Positions 29,164-38,490 of a stretch of 64,000 nt of DNA are shown in pieces. The translations under genes and the position numbers were made by a program. A model generated the notes under the pieces. The model was not told the DNA's origin. It was given only the letters and a program-made list of their open reading frames with translations, and searched no databases. Source of the stretch: a bacterium (lineage in GTDB: Bacteria > Actinomycetota > Acidimicrobiia > Spongiisociales > ZC4RG35); assembly GCA_028819345.1 (NCBI GenBank), contig JAPPLW010000050.1, positions 1-64,000 on the forward strand, given 5' to 3'. How positions within the stretch are numbered: position 1 is the first letter of the stretch; each line of letters begins with the position of its first letter.

Positions 29164-30392
29164 ACCTGACCCTCCGTGGTGCCCGAGAGGGCTTGCATAT
29201 ACAGTTCCACCGGGTGCAAAACCCGGTACTCGCCGGCCAGATGTGAACGCAACTGCATCTCGCACCCGGGATTGGCGCTGGCCACAAGCGTGGCCCCGCT
29301 GCGTCGGATCTCATCAGCCTTGTCTGTTCCGAGGCGGGCGGAGGTGTCGGGGCGAAGAATGGAGTAGAACCCGGCTGCGCCGCAGCACACCGGGTCGATG
29401 GATGCGGTCTGGTATCCGGCAGCCTCCAGGATCACTTGAGGCTGGGTGACGATCCGCTGCGCGTTGCGAAGATGGCAGGGGTGCTGGAGCGCCACCATTC
29501 CACGTCCCCCTTCCAGGCGGGGCAGCCGGCCGTCCTCGACAGCGTCCGCCACCAACTCCGTGATGTCTCGGACCTTCCAGGCCTCGCCCAGGGCTTCTCC
29601 GGGAGCCCAGTGGTGGTAGTCCTTGAGATGAGCGGAGCACCCGGCTGCGTTGGCCACCACATAATCCACTCCCCGGAACGCCGCTGCGTTCCGGACAGCC
29701 AGACGCGCGGCGCCTTCCGCGGCGCCGTCATGGGCTGCCAAGGCGCCACAGCAGGTTTGGCCCGAAGGGACCACCACGCGATAGCCTGCCCGGACCAACA
29801 AAGCAATGCTGGCCTGGTGGACCTCGGCGAACCAGGGGCCCATGATGCAGCCGGTCAAAAGTCCCACGGTGGCCACCGGCTCCCGATCAGGCTGGAAGGT
29901 TCTTCCCCTCAGCGACGGGGCTCTCCAACCGATGCGCCTCAGGCCCCTGAGACCGGAGCGAACTCGACGCGGTGCGATCCGGGCCAGCCCGGTGCGTTGG
30001 ACCAGGGCCGTTGCCCAGGTGATGACCCGCATTATCGCCGGGCTCCCGAGCCAGGTCTCCATGATCCATCCCCGCAGCCGCCGGGGCACGCCGCCCTGCC
30101 GGGCGGAGATCTCCGCCCGGGCTCCCTCCAGGGTCCTTCCGTAAGGGACCATGCTTGGACACACCGGCTCACAAGCGCGACAGCCCAGACAGAAGGAGAT
30201 GGTCTCGGCGAAGACCTCGTCTATCTCTGTGATCCCATCCAGCACCGCGGTCATGGCGGTCAGCCGACCCCGGGGGGAGTCGGTCTCCTTCCCGGTGAGG
30301 CGGAAAGTGGGGCAGTGGGGGAGGCACAAGCCGCATTGGATGCAACTGGAGAGTTCGGTTCGGGTCGGTGCGTAGGGTGTCTGGTAGCCCAT
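29160..30392 (-). CDS. glcF: Glycolate oxidase iron-sulfur subunit
   Basis: CIQCGLCLPHCPTFRL, FCLGCRACEPVCPSMVPYG, CCG...CHLRNAQR, CCGAAGFY. Confidence 0.9.
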   Translation of the reverse strand: MGYQTPYAPTRTELSSCIQCGLCLPHCPTFRLTGKETDSPRGRLTAMTAVLDGITEIDEVFAETISFCLGCRACEPVCPSMVPYGRTLEGARAEISARQGGVPRRLRGWIMETWLGSPAIMRVITWATALVQRTGLARIAPRRVRSGLRGLRRIGWRAPSLRGRTFQPDREPVATVGLLTGCIMGPWFAEVHQASIALLVRAGYRVVVPSGQTCCGALAAHDGAAEGAARLAVRNAAAFRGVDYVVANAAGCSAHLKDYHHWAPGEALGEAWKVRDITELVADAVEDGRLPRLEGGRGMVALQHPCHLRNAQRIVTQPQVILEAAGYQTASIDPVCCGAAGFYSILRPDTSARLGTDKADEIRRSGATLVASANPGCEMQLRSHLAGEYRVLHPVELYMQALSGTTEGQV

Positions 30393-31504
30393 CAGACGCC
30401 TCCCGGCAGTCGTCCGCTGTTGAGCACCCGGTAAGGATCGAACCCAGCCACCAGTTTGCGCTGGTAATCGAGGCCCGCCGGAGGAGTCCCCCACGGGTCG
30501 ATCCGTTCGTACAGGGTCTCGGGGCCGTTGGTGAGCACCAGAGCCCCGCCCACCGACTCCGCCCACCCCCGGAGTTCGGTTGCCGCTCCGATCTCGACCT
30601 GGTCAGTGGCGCATTCGGCGATTCCCACTCCCTGCTGGGCCACGTAATCCCAGGAGTTGGGCAGGCGCCCCAACCCCTCGGACAGTCGGGACGGAGGAAG
30701 CCGCAGCGACCAGGCGACCTGCCGCAGACGCCTTGGCGGCCATGCGTGTCCGTTCTGCACCTCTCCGCCCAACCGGCTGGCCTGCGACTCCACCTCTGCC
30801 TGCGTTCCCCACAGAAAAGCGCTATGCCCCGACCGCGTGGAGAGCACGGCCAGGGGCCGGTACAGAGCAGCAAGGGCGGCCGCCGGATCGTCCACGGTTA
30901 CCGTCACCGCCGAGGCGGGCGTCGGGATGAGCTTCAGGCACACCGAGCCGATCAGGCCCAACCTGCCCAGGGCGCCCACCATTAGGCGGGGGATGTCGTA
31001 GCCGGTCACGTTCTTGACCACCCGTCCTCCGCTCCGGACGATGCGCCCATCACCCGTGACCACCTTGGTCTCCAGAACCCGGTCCCGGCTGGGCCCGTAG
31101 CGAAATCGCTTGTAGCTGCTGAGCCCGGCGGCGAGCGCGCCGCCGATCGTTGCGGTTGGCGATCGGTGTGGGAGGAGGGTGGTCTGGCCCTTTTCGGCCA
31201 GCATCTCCTCCACCTGCGAGATCCGGGCCCCCGCCCCGGCCACAATGGTCAGGTCTTCGGGTTCCCACACCTCTACCCGGTTGAGCGAGGTGGTGATCAA
31301 CACCATGTCGGGATGCACACGGTGGCCATAGCCCTGGTGATTGCCGCCCCCCCAGATCAGTACCTTCATCCGCTGCTCGGTGGCTATGCGAAGAGCCTGG
31401 GAGGCTTCTTCGAGAGTGGTGGGCGCCACCGCGATCTCCGCGGGCGGGATGGCCTGGTCGGCTGAGATGTCGGCGGCAGGGATGGCGCCGAACCGGCTCT
31501 TCAC
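30392..31504 (-). CDS. glcE: Glycolate oxidase FAD-binding subunit
   Basis: VLIWGGGNHQGYG, HRSPTATIGGALAAGLSSYKRFRYGPSRDRVL. Confidence 0.88.
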   Translation of the reverse strand: MKSRFGAIPAADISADQAIPPAEIAVAPTTLEEASQALRIATEQRMKVLIWGGGNHQGYGHRVHPDMVLITTSLNRVEVWEPEDLTIVAGAGARISQVEEMLAEKGQTTLLPHRSPTATIGGALAAGLSSYKRFRYGPSRDRVLETKVVTGDGRIVRSGGRVVKNVTGYDIPRLMVGALGRLGLIGSVCLKLIPTPASAVTVTVDDPAAALAALYRPLAVLSTRSGHSAFLWGTQAEVESQASRLGGEVQNGHAWPPRRLRQVAWSLRLPPSRLSEGLGRLPNSWDYVAQQGVGIAECATDQVEIGAATELRGWAESVGGALVLTNGPETLYERIDPWGTPPAGLDYQRKLVAGFDPYRVLNSGRLPGGV

Positions 31505-32946
31505 ACCCAGGCGCCCTCGGGCACCGGCCGTCCAAAGTCAAAGCAACGGGATCCCTCCGGAAGGACTTTGCCGGGGTTGAAGACTCCCTCGGCGTCAAAA
31601 GCCTCTTTCACGCGAGCCTGCGCGTCAAGGTCCATCTCCGTGAAGAGCAACGGCATCAGGTGGCGTTTCTCTATTCCGATGCCGTGCTCCCCCGAGAGAA
31701 CGCCTCCCTTTTCGACGCAGAGTTCAACCAACTCGTCGGCGGCGGCTTTCACCTTGTCAAGCCGACCGGGCTCGGAGGCGTCGAAGGCCATCAGAGGATG
31801 GAGGTTGCCGTCCCCGGCGTGGAAGACGTTCATCATGATGATCTCGTACCGCTCACCGATTTCATACACCTGGCGCATGGCCTCCACGAGACGAGTGCGA
31901 GGCACAACCGTGTCGTGCAGGTAGTAGTCAGGAGCGGCCTGTGCCACCGCGCCGAAGGCTGACTTGCGGCTCTTCCACAGGATCTCCCGCTCCTCGGGGG
32001 AAGCCGCCACTTGCACCGACAGAGCGTTGTTCCCGTGGGCGATGCTGGTGATGATCTCCGCTTCCGCCGCCACCGCCTCGGTGACCCCGGTGACCTCGGC
32101 CAGCAACAGGGCTCCCGCCTCGACGGGCAGACCGGCGTGCAGCCAGTTCTCGATGGCTTGCATCATCAGTTGGTCCATCATCTCCAGGGCAGCGGGAATC
32201 AGTCCCGCGGCGATGATCCCCGAGACGGTGGCCGCGGCGTCTTCAATGGTGGGAAAGGCCACCGCCATCGTCCGCACATCAGGGGGGTTGGGGGTGAGCT
32301 TCACCAGGGCGCGGGTGACTATCCCCAGGGTGCCTTCCGACCCGACGAGGATGCCCCGAAGATCCAATCCGATGGGATCGGGCGCCCCGCTGCCCACGAT
32401 CATCACGTCTCCGGTGTCGGTGACGACTTCCAAGGCAAGGACATGGTTGACAGTGCTCCCTTCGGACAGGCAGTGAGGACCTCCCGAGTTGCAGGCGATG
32501 TTTCCTCCCACGGTGCACGCCGATTGGGAGGAGGGATCGGGGGCAAAGTGCATCCCGAAGGGGGTGGTGGCGGCGGACAAGTCCAGGTTGATGACTCCCG
32601 GGCCCACCCAGGCGGTACGGTTCTCGGTGTCGATCTCTTCGATCCGGTTCATGCGGGTGGTCACCAGCACCACCCCGCCGACTTCCGGGACCGCCCCGGC
32701 CGAGAGGCCGGTTCCCGCCCCTCGGGCTACTACCGGGACGCCGTGGCGCCGAGCGGCCCTTACCACCTGCGCCACTTCCTCGGTGGTTTCGATCATCACT
32801 ACCACGGTCGGGTTCCCTACGTAGACCCCTGCATCCTTGGCGTAGAGGTGGCGTTCCAACGTCGAATCCATCACTCGTTCGGCGCCGAGCAGCCGGATCA
32901 GGTCATCCCGTAACTTGGTGTTGCTCCCGGTGAGGGTGGCAGCCAT
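31501..32946 (-). CDS. glcD: Glycolate oxidase FAD-linked subunit
   Basis: VPVVARGAGTGLSAGAVPEVGGVVLVTTRMNRI; GEHGIGIEKR. Confidence 0.92.
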   Translation of the reverse strand: MAATLTGSNTKLRDDLIRLLGAERVMDSTLERHLYAKDAGVYVGNPTVVVMIETTEEVAQVVRAARRHGVPVVARGAGTGLSAGAVPEVGGVVLVTTRMNRIEEIDTENRTAWVGPGVINLDLSAATTPFGMHFAPDPSSQSACTVGGNIACNSGGPHCLSEGSTVNHVLALEVVTDTGDVMIVGSGAPDPIGLDLRGILVGSEGTLGIVTRALVKLTPNPPDVRTMAVAFPTIEDAAATVSGIIAAGLIPAALEMMDQLMMQAIENWLHAGLPVEAGALLLAEVTGVTEAVAAEAEIITSIAHGNNALSVQVAASPEEREILWKSRKSAFGAVAQAAPDYYLHDTVVPRTRLVEAMRQVYEIGERYEIIMMNVFHAGDGNLHPLMAFDASEPGRLDKVKAAADELVELCVEKGGVLSGEHGIGIEKRHLMPLLFTEMDLDAQARVKEAFDAEGVFNPGKVLPEGSRCFDFGRPVPEGAWV

Positions 32947-33027
32947 GGTGATCTAGAATAACAATGGCTCGTCAATCCCGGACCTGTGCCGATGGCGGTT
33001 GGCGGTTAGTCCCATCAGGTAGTGACT

Positions 33028-33288
33028 ATGACGGTGATCGCTCAACCCACACCCAACCCCAATGCCATGAAGTTCACGGTTGGAACCAAGGTGGGAGGCC
33101 CCGTTACCTATCGGAAAGGCGAGGCGGCGGACCATCCGTTGGCCGTGGCCATCCTGGCGACGGAAGGGGTGGCTTCGGTGTTCTGGACTGCGGATTTCGT
33201 CACGGTCAGCAAGGCGGCCGGAGGGGACTGGGCCACTATACAGCCTGCGGTCGAATCGATTTTGAGGAGCCAATTCGAGACGGCGTGA
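33028..33288 (+). CDS. Stand-alone Nfu/NifU N-terminal (scaffold) domain protein
   Basis: AQPTPNPNAMKFTVG...LAVAILATEGVASVFWTADFVTVSK. Confidence 0.82.
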   Translation: MTVIAQPTPNPNAMKFTVGTKVGGPVTYRKGEAADHPLAVAILATEGVASVFWTADFVTVSKAAGGDWATIQPAVESILRSQFETA

Positions 33289-33293
33289 AGGCC

Positions 33294-34238
33294 CTAGCCT
33301 CCGGCAGGGACCGCCGCTCCGTCGGGGCCGATCCACAGGCTGACCGGCCAGGAGATCCCGGCCTGATCGGCCACGGCCCATTCCACCCGCCAGACATCTC
33401 CCATCCGGCTGACCACCGGTCGACCCACCAGGGTGCCTGCCTGGGCGAGGAGGAGTTCTTCTTGGGCGGTCCTGAGCACCGCGGTGGGAGGAGTCTCCAA
33501 CTCTTCTCCAACCCACCATTGGCCGGGATTCGCTTCCGGCAGAGGGATGATGCGGGGTAGGTCGACAATGGTCGGCATGCCCGCCTCCACATCCACAACC
33601 ACTTCAACCGACTGGGTGGGCAGCCGGCTGTAGTTGGCGCCGTCGACCGAGACCAGCCGTCGAAGGACAACCACCGTGCGCCAACGTCCCTCGGACACTG
33701 GTTCAACCCACAGGGTTCTCACCCATTCCACAAAGGAGAGAGGGCGAGCCGAGGTGTCGAGGGGACGGTTGATGCCCGGCAGCCACCACTCGAGGAGGTC
33801 GGTCTGCTCCGTCCCGTCCAGGGTGAAGTAATCCAGGACGAACCACTCCGAGTAGGAAGCGGCCTGACGCTCCTCCTGGGAGCGGCCGCCCGATGCGGTC
33901 GGGTCCTCTCCTGCCCGGAGGTCCGCCTCGCTCATGGCCTCCGGGCTGGCGGGTAGCAGACGGGGTGAATGCGTTGGGGCGGGATCCTGGCCCTGCTCCG
34001 GGAAGGACGCCGTCGCCGGCCCGGCTGCGGAGGACGGGGGAACAGTAGCCGGGATGACTACCTGAGGATCAGGGGAGGAGAAGGTGCGGACCACGCTGAA
34101 GGCCAGCACCGCCACCACCGACGCCCCTCCCACCAGGTACCAGAGCCGGCGGCGCCGGGACGTGTCTCCAAGGTCTCGCAACTCGTCCCAGGGGATTGAT
34201 TCGAATACTTCTTGATCGGATGGTTTGGAATCGCTCAT
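33294..34238 (-). CDS. Single-pass membrane protein with large extracytoplasmic domain, unknown
   Basis: Basic stretch TSRRRR then TM LWYLVGGASVVAVLAFSVV then Pro/Ser/Ala linker. Confidence 0.6.
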   Translation of the reverse strand: MSDSKPSDQEVFESIPWDELRDLGDTSRRRRLWYLVGGASVVAVLAFSVVRTFSSPDPQVVIPATVPPSSAAGPATASFPEQGQDPAPTHSPRLLPASPEAMSEADLRAGEDPTASGGRSQEERQAASYSEWFVLDYFTLDGTEQTDLLEWWLPGINRPLDTSARPLSFVEWVRTLWVEPVSEGRWRTVVVLRRLVSVDGANYSRLPTQSVEVVVDVEAGMPTIVDLPRIIPLPEANPGQWWVGEELETPPTAVLRTAQEELLLAQAGTLVGRPVVSRMGDVWRVEWAVADQAGISWPVSLWIGPDGAAVPAGG

Positions 34239-34368
34239 GCCACATTGTTGTGAGATGTGCCCCGCGGATTCAAGGGGTGTTGTCCGCATCGCGAAAGAAA
34301 ACACAGAGTCGCGAGCTGCTCGGGCACTTGTCATCAATGACACGTCACCTCAACTACACTCCCGAGGA

Positions 34369-35010
34369 ATGGTGGTCAATCCCGATCCCAAGCCTGGCCG
34401 CTGGCTGCTTCCGCTAGCCATCCTGGCGATGTTTGCGTTCACCTTCATGTTCGTCAGGACGCTGCCCAGAGCCGAGATCGCACCCCAGCCGGTAACCACC
34501 GTTCCTTCCGCGACAACGGTGGAGGAGGACTCGTCGACGGAGACGACCTCCGCCGCGGAGGGCGAGGAACCCGACGGCGAGGCGGCTCCTGAGGAGACGC
34601 CCACCAGCACCACGCTGTTGCCCGCGGTCGTCTCCTACCTGGCTTCCATCGAGGCGCTGGGGGAGCAGTTGACTGCCCTGGCGAGAGAGGCCCGGGAGGT
34701 CAACGCCGCCTGGGACGAGAGGTCGATTGAATACGCCGAGACCGAGGAGCGCTTGGTGGCTGTGATGGAGGATGTAATCAGCTGGCAGGAGAACGTGGTA
34801 AGGCTGAACGCGCCTTCGGTATTGGCGGCGTCACATCAGGACATGCTGACCGCCTCCACCCGGGCGGCGGCGGCGGCCGCCACCGTCGTGGAGGGATTGC
34901 GTAGCGCCGACACCGGTGAGACCCGCAGGGGTGCGGCGGCCGACTTCAACACGGCGACCACCGACTTCGTCGCCGCCGTAACGCGGGCTCAGAACACTAT
35001 CGGCGGTTGA
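34369..35010 (+). CDS. Single-pass membrane protein with Thr/Glu-rich linker and helical domain, unknown
   Basis: TM WLLPLAILAMFAFTFMFV, TTVPSATTVEEDSSTETTSAAEGEEPDGEAAPEETPTSTT linker. Confidence 0.6.
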   Translation: MVVNPDPKPGRWLLPLAILAMFAFTFMFVRTLPRAEIAPQPVTTVPSATTVEEDSSTETTSAAEGEEPDGEAAPEETPTSTTLLPAVVSYLASIEALGEQLTALAREAREVNAAWDERSIEYAETEERLVAVMEDVISWQENVVRLNAPSVLAASHQDMLTASTRAAAAAATVVEGLRSADTGETRRGAAADFNTATTDFVAAVTRAQNTIGG

Positions 35011-35023
35011 CGCCCCCAGGACG

Positions 35024-36241
35024 TTGGCTGTAGAGATACGGGCCGTCGCCCCCGAGGAACTGGATGTCTTGGGGCGGGTGACCGCCATGGCCTTCGGACA
35101 GGACCCCGATCCCGCCGCCGGGGAGAGCTATCGCGCGTTGGTGGAACTGGAACGCACTCGGGGTGCTTTCGAGGGAGGACGGATGGTGGGCGCCTCCTTT
35201 GCTTACGGCCTTGAGATGACAGTCCCCGGCGGGACAGCGGCCGCTGCCGGAGTGGCCAGCGTGGGGGTGCTCCCCAGCCATCGGAGGCGCGGGCTGATGC
35301 GCCGGATGGTGACCGAGTTGTTGGCCGACGCGCGGGACCGAGGGGACATGCTCGCCGCGCTGTGGTCGACGGAAGTCCCTCTCTACGGTCGGTTCGGCTT
35401 CGGAGTGGCGGGGGTTACCACCAAACTCGTCATCGATCGATTCCCCCTGGTCCCCCATCGACTGGCTCCCCGGCCTGCGCCGGTGGTCCTGGTCGAACCG
35501 GATGAAGCCAAGGAGGTCCTGCCGTGGGTGTTCGATCGCAAACGCAGGGAGACACCCGGAATGTTCGCCCGCTCGGCGGATTGGTGGGAGTTGGAGATCC
35601 TGGCGGACGGTCCCCGTCTCCGCGGAGAGGCCAGTTCCCTCCGGTACGCCCTGGCGCTCGACTCCGACGGCCACCCTATCGGATACGCCCAATATCGCAC
35701 CAGCGGGTCCTGGGAGGGGATCGGCATAGGCATAACCCTGAGGCTGGAGGAGATGATCGCCCTTACACCGGCTGCGTATGCGGGCCTGTGGAACTTCCTG
35801 GTCAACCAGGACTTGGTGCGGCAACTCCGGGCGTGGAACGTACCAGCCGAGACGGCTCTACACCAGCTTTTCGCCAACTTCCGGGAGGCGCAGACCCTGA
35901 ACGACGGTTTGTGGTTGAGGATCCTGGACGTGGAGTCGGCGCTCTCTTCCCGCCGTTACTCGGCCGACGGGTCCCTGGTGTTCGAGGTGTTCGATCCCAT
36001 GACCGCAAAGCTCTCCCGGTACCGCCTGGAGGTGTCCGGGGGCTCTGGCTCGTGTCGGAGGGTCTCCGACTCTCCCGACCTTTCCCTCGACCTGGAAGAC
36101 CTGAGCGCCGGGTTCCTGGGACGCGCCCGCTTCCGGCGTCTGGGAGCTTTGGGCCGGCTGAAGGGAGAGCCTGCGGCTAGGGCGTTGGCCGACGCCATGT
36201 TCGATTGGTACCCCCAGCCGTGGTGTCAGGAGGTCTTCTAG
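35024..36241 (+). CDS. Eis-like GNAT acetyltransferase
   Basis: AGVASVGVLPSHRRRGLMRRMVTELLADARDRGDMLAALWSTEVPLYGRFGFGVAG. Confidence 0.85.
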   Translation: MAVEIRAVAPEELDVLGRVTAMAFGQDPDPAAGESYRALVELERTRGAFEGGRMVGASFAYGLEMTVPGGTAAAAGVASVGVLPSHRRRGLMRRMVTELLADARDRGDMLAALWSTEVPLYGRFGFGVAGVTTKLVIDRFPLVPHRLAPRPAPVVLVEPDEAKEVLPWVFDRKRRETPGMFARSADWWELEILADGPRLRGEASSLRYALALDSDGHPIGYAQYRTSGSWEGIGIGITLRLEEMIALTPAAYAGLWNFLVNQDLVRQLRAWNVPAETALHQLFANFREAQTLNDGLWLRILDVESALSSRRYSADGSLVFEVFDPMTAKLSRYRLEVSGGSGSCRRVSDSPDLSLDLEDLSAGFLGRARFRRLGALGRLKGEPAARALADAMFDWYPQPWCQEVF

Positions 36242-36250
36242 AAGAAGGGA

Positions 36251-36631
36251 TCAGCGGGCGGCGATCGCCTCGATCTCCACCTTCAGGCCGGTTAGGGGCA
36301 GGCCTCCCGCGCCGACGGCGGAGCGAGCCGGAGGCTTGCCGTCGAAGAAACTCCCGTACACGGTGTTGACGTCGCCATAGTCGCGGATGTCGGCCAGAAA
36401 GACGGTGGTTTTCACGATGTCGGAGTAATCGAGGCCCAATTCGGAGAGGATGTTGCCGATGTTTCGGAGGATGAGTTTCGTCTGGGCCGTCACGGACTCG
36501 GGGGTCTCCCCGGTCTGGGGATCGATGGCTACCTGGCCGGAGATGAAGACGAAGCCGTGCGCCTCGGTCACCACGGAATAAGGAGCCAGGGGAGCGGGAG
36601 CGCTCTTGAGTTGGGGTGCTTGCTTAGGCAT
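36251..36631 (-). CDS. RidA-family protein
   Basis: GFVFISGQVAIDPQTGE...DIVKTTVFLADIRDYGDVNTVYGSFF...PARSAVGAGGLPLTGLKVEIEAIAAR. Confidence 0.92.
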   Translation of the reverse strand: MPKQAPQLKSAPAPLAPYSVVTEAHGFVFISGQVAIDPQTGETPESVTAQTKLILRNIGNILSELGLDYSDIVKTTVFLADIRDYGDVNTVYGSFFDGKPPARSAVGAGGLPLTGLKVEIEAIAAR

Positions 36632-36642
36632 GACGGGGGATA

Positions 36643-37002
36643 CTAGGCGAAGCTGTTCCCGCACCCACAGGAGCGCGTCACGTTCGGATTGTCGATGGAG
36701 AAGCCGGCCTCCATCAGGCCCTCCCGGTAGTCCAGCGTGGCGCCCGTGATCCGCTTGGCGCTCTGCGGGTCGACCAGCACCCGCAAGCCGTCGAAGTCGA
36801 TGATTATGTCCTCCTCCTCCACATCGGAGTCGAAGAACATCTCGTAGGAAAACCCTGAGCACCCGCCGGGCCTCACAGCCACCCGGAGGCCCAGGTCGTC
36901 GTCTTCCTCGGAAGACAGGAGGGCTTTGACCTTGGCCACCGCCGAGTCGGTCAGGAGGATGGGCCGCTGCGGAGCGGAACTCTTGATGGTTAGAAGCTGC
37001 AT
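36643..37002 (-). CDS. erpA: Iron-sulfur cluster insertion protein (HesB/IscA/ErpA)
   Basis: RVAVRPGGCSGFSYEMFFD ... NVTRSCGCGNSF. Confidence 0.92.
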   Translation of the reverse strand: MQLLTIKSSAPQRPILLTDSAVAKVKALLSSEEDDDLGLRVAVRPGGCSGFSYEMFFDSDVEEEDIIIDFDGLRVLVDPQSAKRITGATLDYREGLMEAGFSIDNPNVTRSCGCGNSFA

Positions 37003-37077
37003 CTACAAGGCAAGTCGTCTACTGAGAATGATAAAGCGTGATTGTGATTATATACAGTGGGAAAACGGGGTTGTCCT

Positions 37078-38373
37078 CTAGGGAAAGAGGCCTCTCAGCA
37101 GTTTTGCCTTGGTCACCCTGGCCACGCCCTTTATGAGCGCCGCTGTCCTCAGATCAACCTTTTCCTCACGTGCAATTCTGTGGACTTCCTTGAACGCGTT
37201 GGTCATGATGCCCCGCAGGCGCTGGCGGGTTTCCTCGTCGGTCCAGAAATAGTATTGAAGTCCCTGGAGCCACTCGAAGTAGGAGACCGTTACGCCGCCG
37301 GCATTGGCCAGGATGTCGGGGACCACCAGCACGCCTCTCTCCTGCAGAATCTGGTCTCCCTCCAAGGTGGTGGGAGTGTTGGCGCCTTCCAGGACCACCG
37401 AGGCGGTGATGCGATCGGCGTTGCCGCCGTGTATCACCTCCTGGACTGCGGCTGGGATGAGCACTTCGCAGTCCACCTCGAACAGTTGCTCTCCACTTAT
37501 CGGATCTCCTCCCGGGAAGCCTTCCACCCAGATGTTGTGGTCTGTCCACTCTCTCAGGGCATCGACGTCAAGTCCGGCTGGGCAGTGTATCCCTCCCGAC
37601 AGATCGCTGACTGCCACCACGCGTGCGCCCTGCCGGGCCAAGGCCAGGGCGGCGCTGCGCCCCACCTGGCCGAAGCCTTGGATGGCGACCCTGGTTCCCT
37701 CCAAAGGCAGATCGACCATCTCCAAGGCCAGGGGCAGGAGATAAGCGAGACCTAATCCCGTGGATTCCTCCCGTACGGCCGTGCCTCCCAGCTCAACCGG
37801 TTTTCCGGTAACGACGCCCGGCGCGCCGTGGCCGACCTGGTGGCTGTAAGTGTCCATAATCCACGCCATCACTTGGGAGTCGGTTCCCAGGTCTGGGGCC
37901 GGTATGTCACGTTGTGGCCCGATCAAGGTGGAGATTTCGGAGGTGTACCGGCGGGTCAAGCGCTGTTTCTCCGCTCGACTCAACAACTCCGGCGACACCC
38001 GGACTCCGCCTTTGGCGCCCCCGAACGGCAGTCCGACCAAAGCGCACTTCCAGGTCATGTTCATCGCCAGGGCTGCTACTTCGCCGAAGTTGACAGAGGG
38101 GGCATAGCGGATTCCTCCCTTGGTGGGTCCCATGGTGAGCACATGCCTGATCCGGTAGCCGAACACCGTCTCGACGCTGCCGTCATCCCTTCGGAACGGA
38201 AACGTCGTCACCAGTGATCGTTGCGGGAGGCGGAGGCGCTGGGAGACATTGGGATCAAGATCCATGTAGGCCGCCACCCGGTCAAACTGGTTGACGGCTT
38301 CCCGATATATCCCAGAGTCCCAGTCAAGAAGGGGAGCAGCGGCCTCTTGAGCCATGGTGTCCGGAGAGGTCAT
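37078..38373 (-). CDS. gdhA: Glu/Leu/Phe/Val dehydrogenase (glutamate dehydrogenase)
   Basis: GPTKGGIRYAPSVNFGEVAALAMNMTWKCALVGLPFGGAKGGV. Confidence 0.93.
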   Translation of the reverse strand: MTSPDTMAQEAAAPLLDWDSGIYREAVNQFDRVAAYMDLDPNVSQRLRLPQRSLVTTFPFRRDDGSVETVFGYRIRHVLTMGPTKGGIRYAPSVNFGEVAALAMNMTWKCALVGLPFGGAKGGVRVSPELLSRAEKQRLTRRYTSEISTLIGPQRDIPAPDLGTDSQVMAWIMDTYSHQVGHGAPGVVTGKPVELGGTAVREESTGLGLAYLLPLALEMVDLPLEGTRVAIQGFGQVGRSAALALARQGARVVAVSDLSGGIHCPAGLDVDALREWTDHNIWVEGFPGGDPISGEQLFEVDCEVLIPAAVQEVIHGGNADRITASVVLEGANTPTTLEGDQILQERGVLVVPDILANAGGVTVSYFEWLQGLQYYFWTDEETRQRLRGIMTNAFKEVHRIAREEKVDLRTAALIKGVARVTKAKLLRGLFP

Positions 38374-38490
38374 AACCACCACTGCCCGAGTTTAGCACCC
38401 GTTGAACAAAATGTAAAGAGATTTTGCTTGGGCTGTTTTACCAGGAGTCGTCTACCATTTATCACTTGCAAGGCCCAGGAGATTGGTCTG

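Noticed and set aside
37003-37077. AT-rich segment upstream of erpA (gagaatgataaagcgtgattgtgattatat) as a Fur/IdeR-type box
   Set aside because: Does not match a Fur 7-1-7 or IdeR palindrome well enough to call; only a TATAAT-like -10 is evident on the minus strand.
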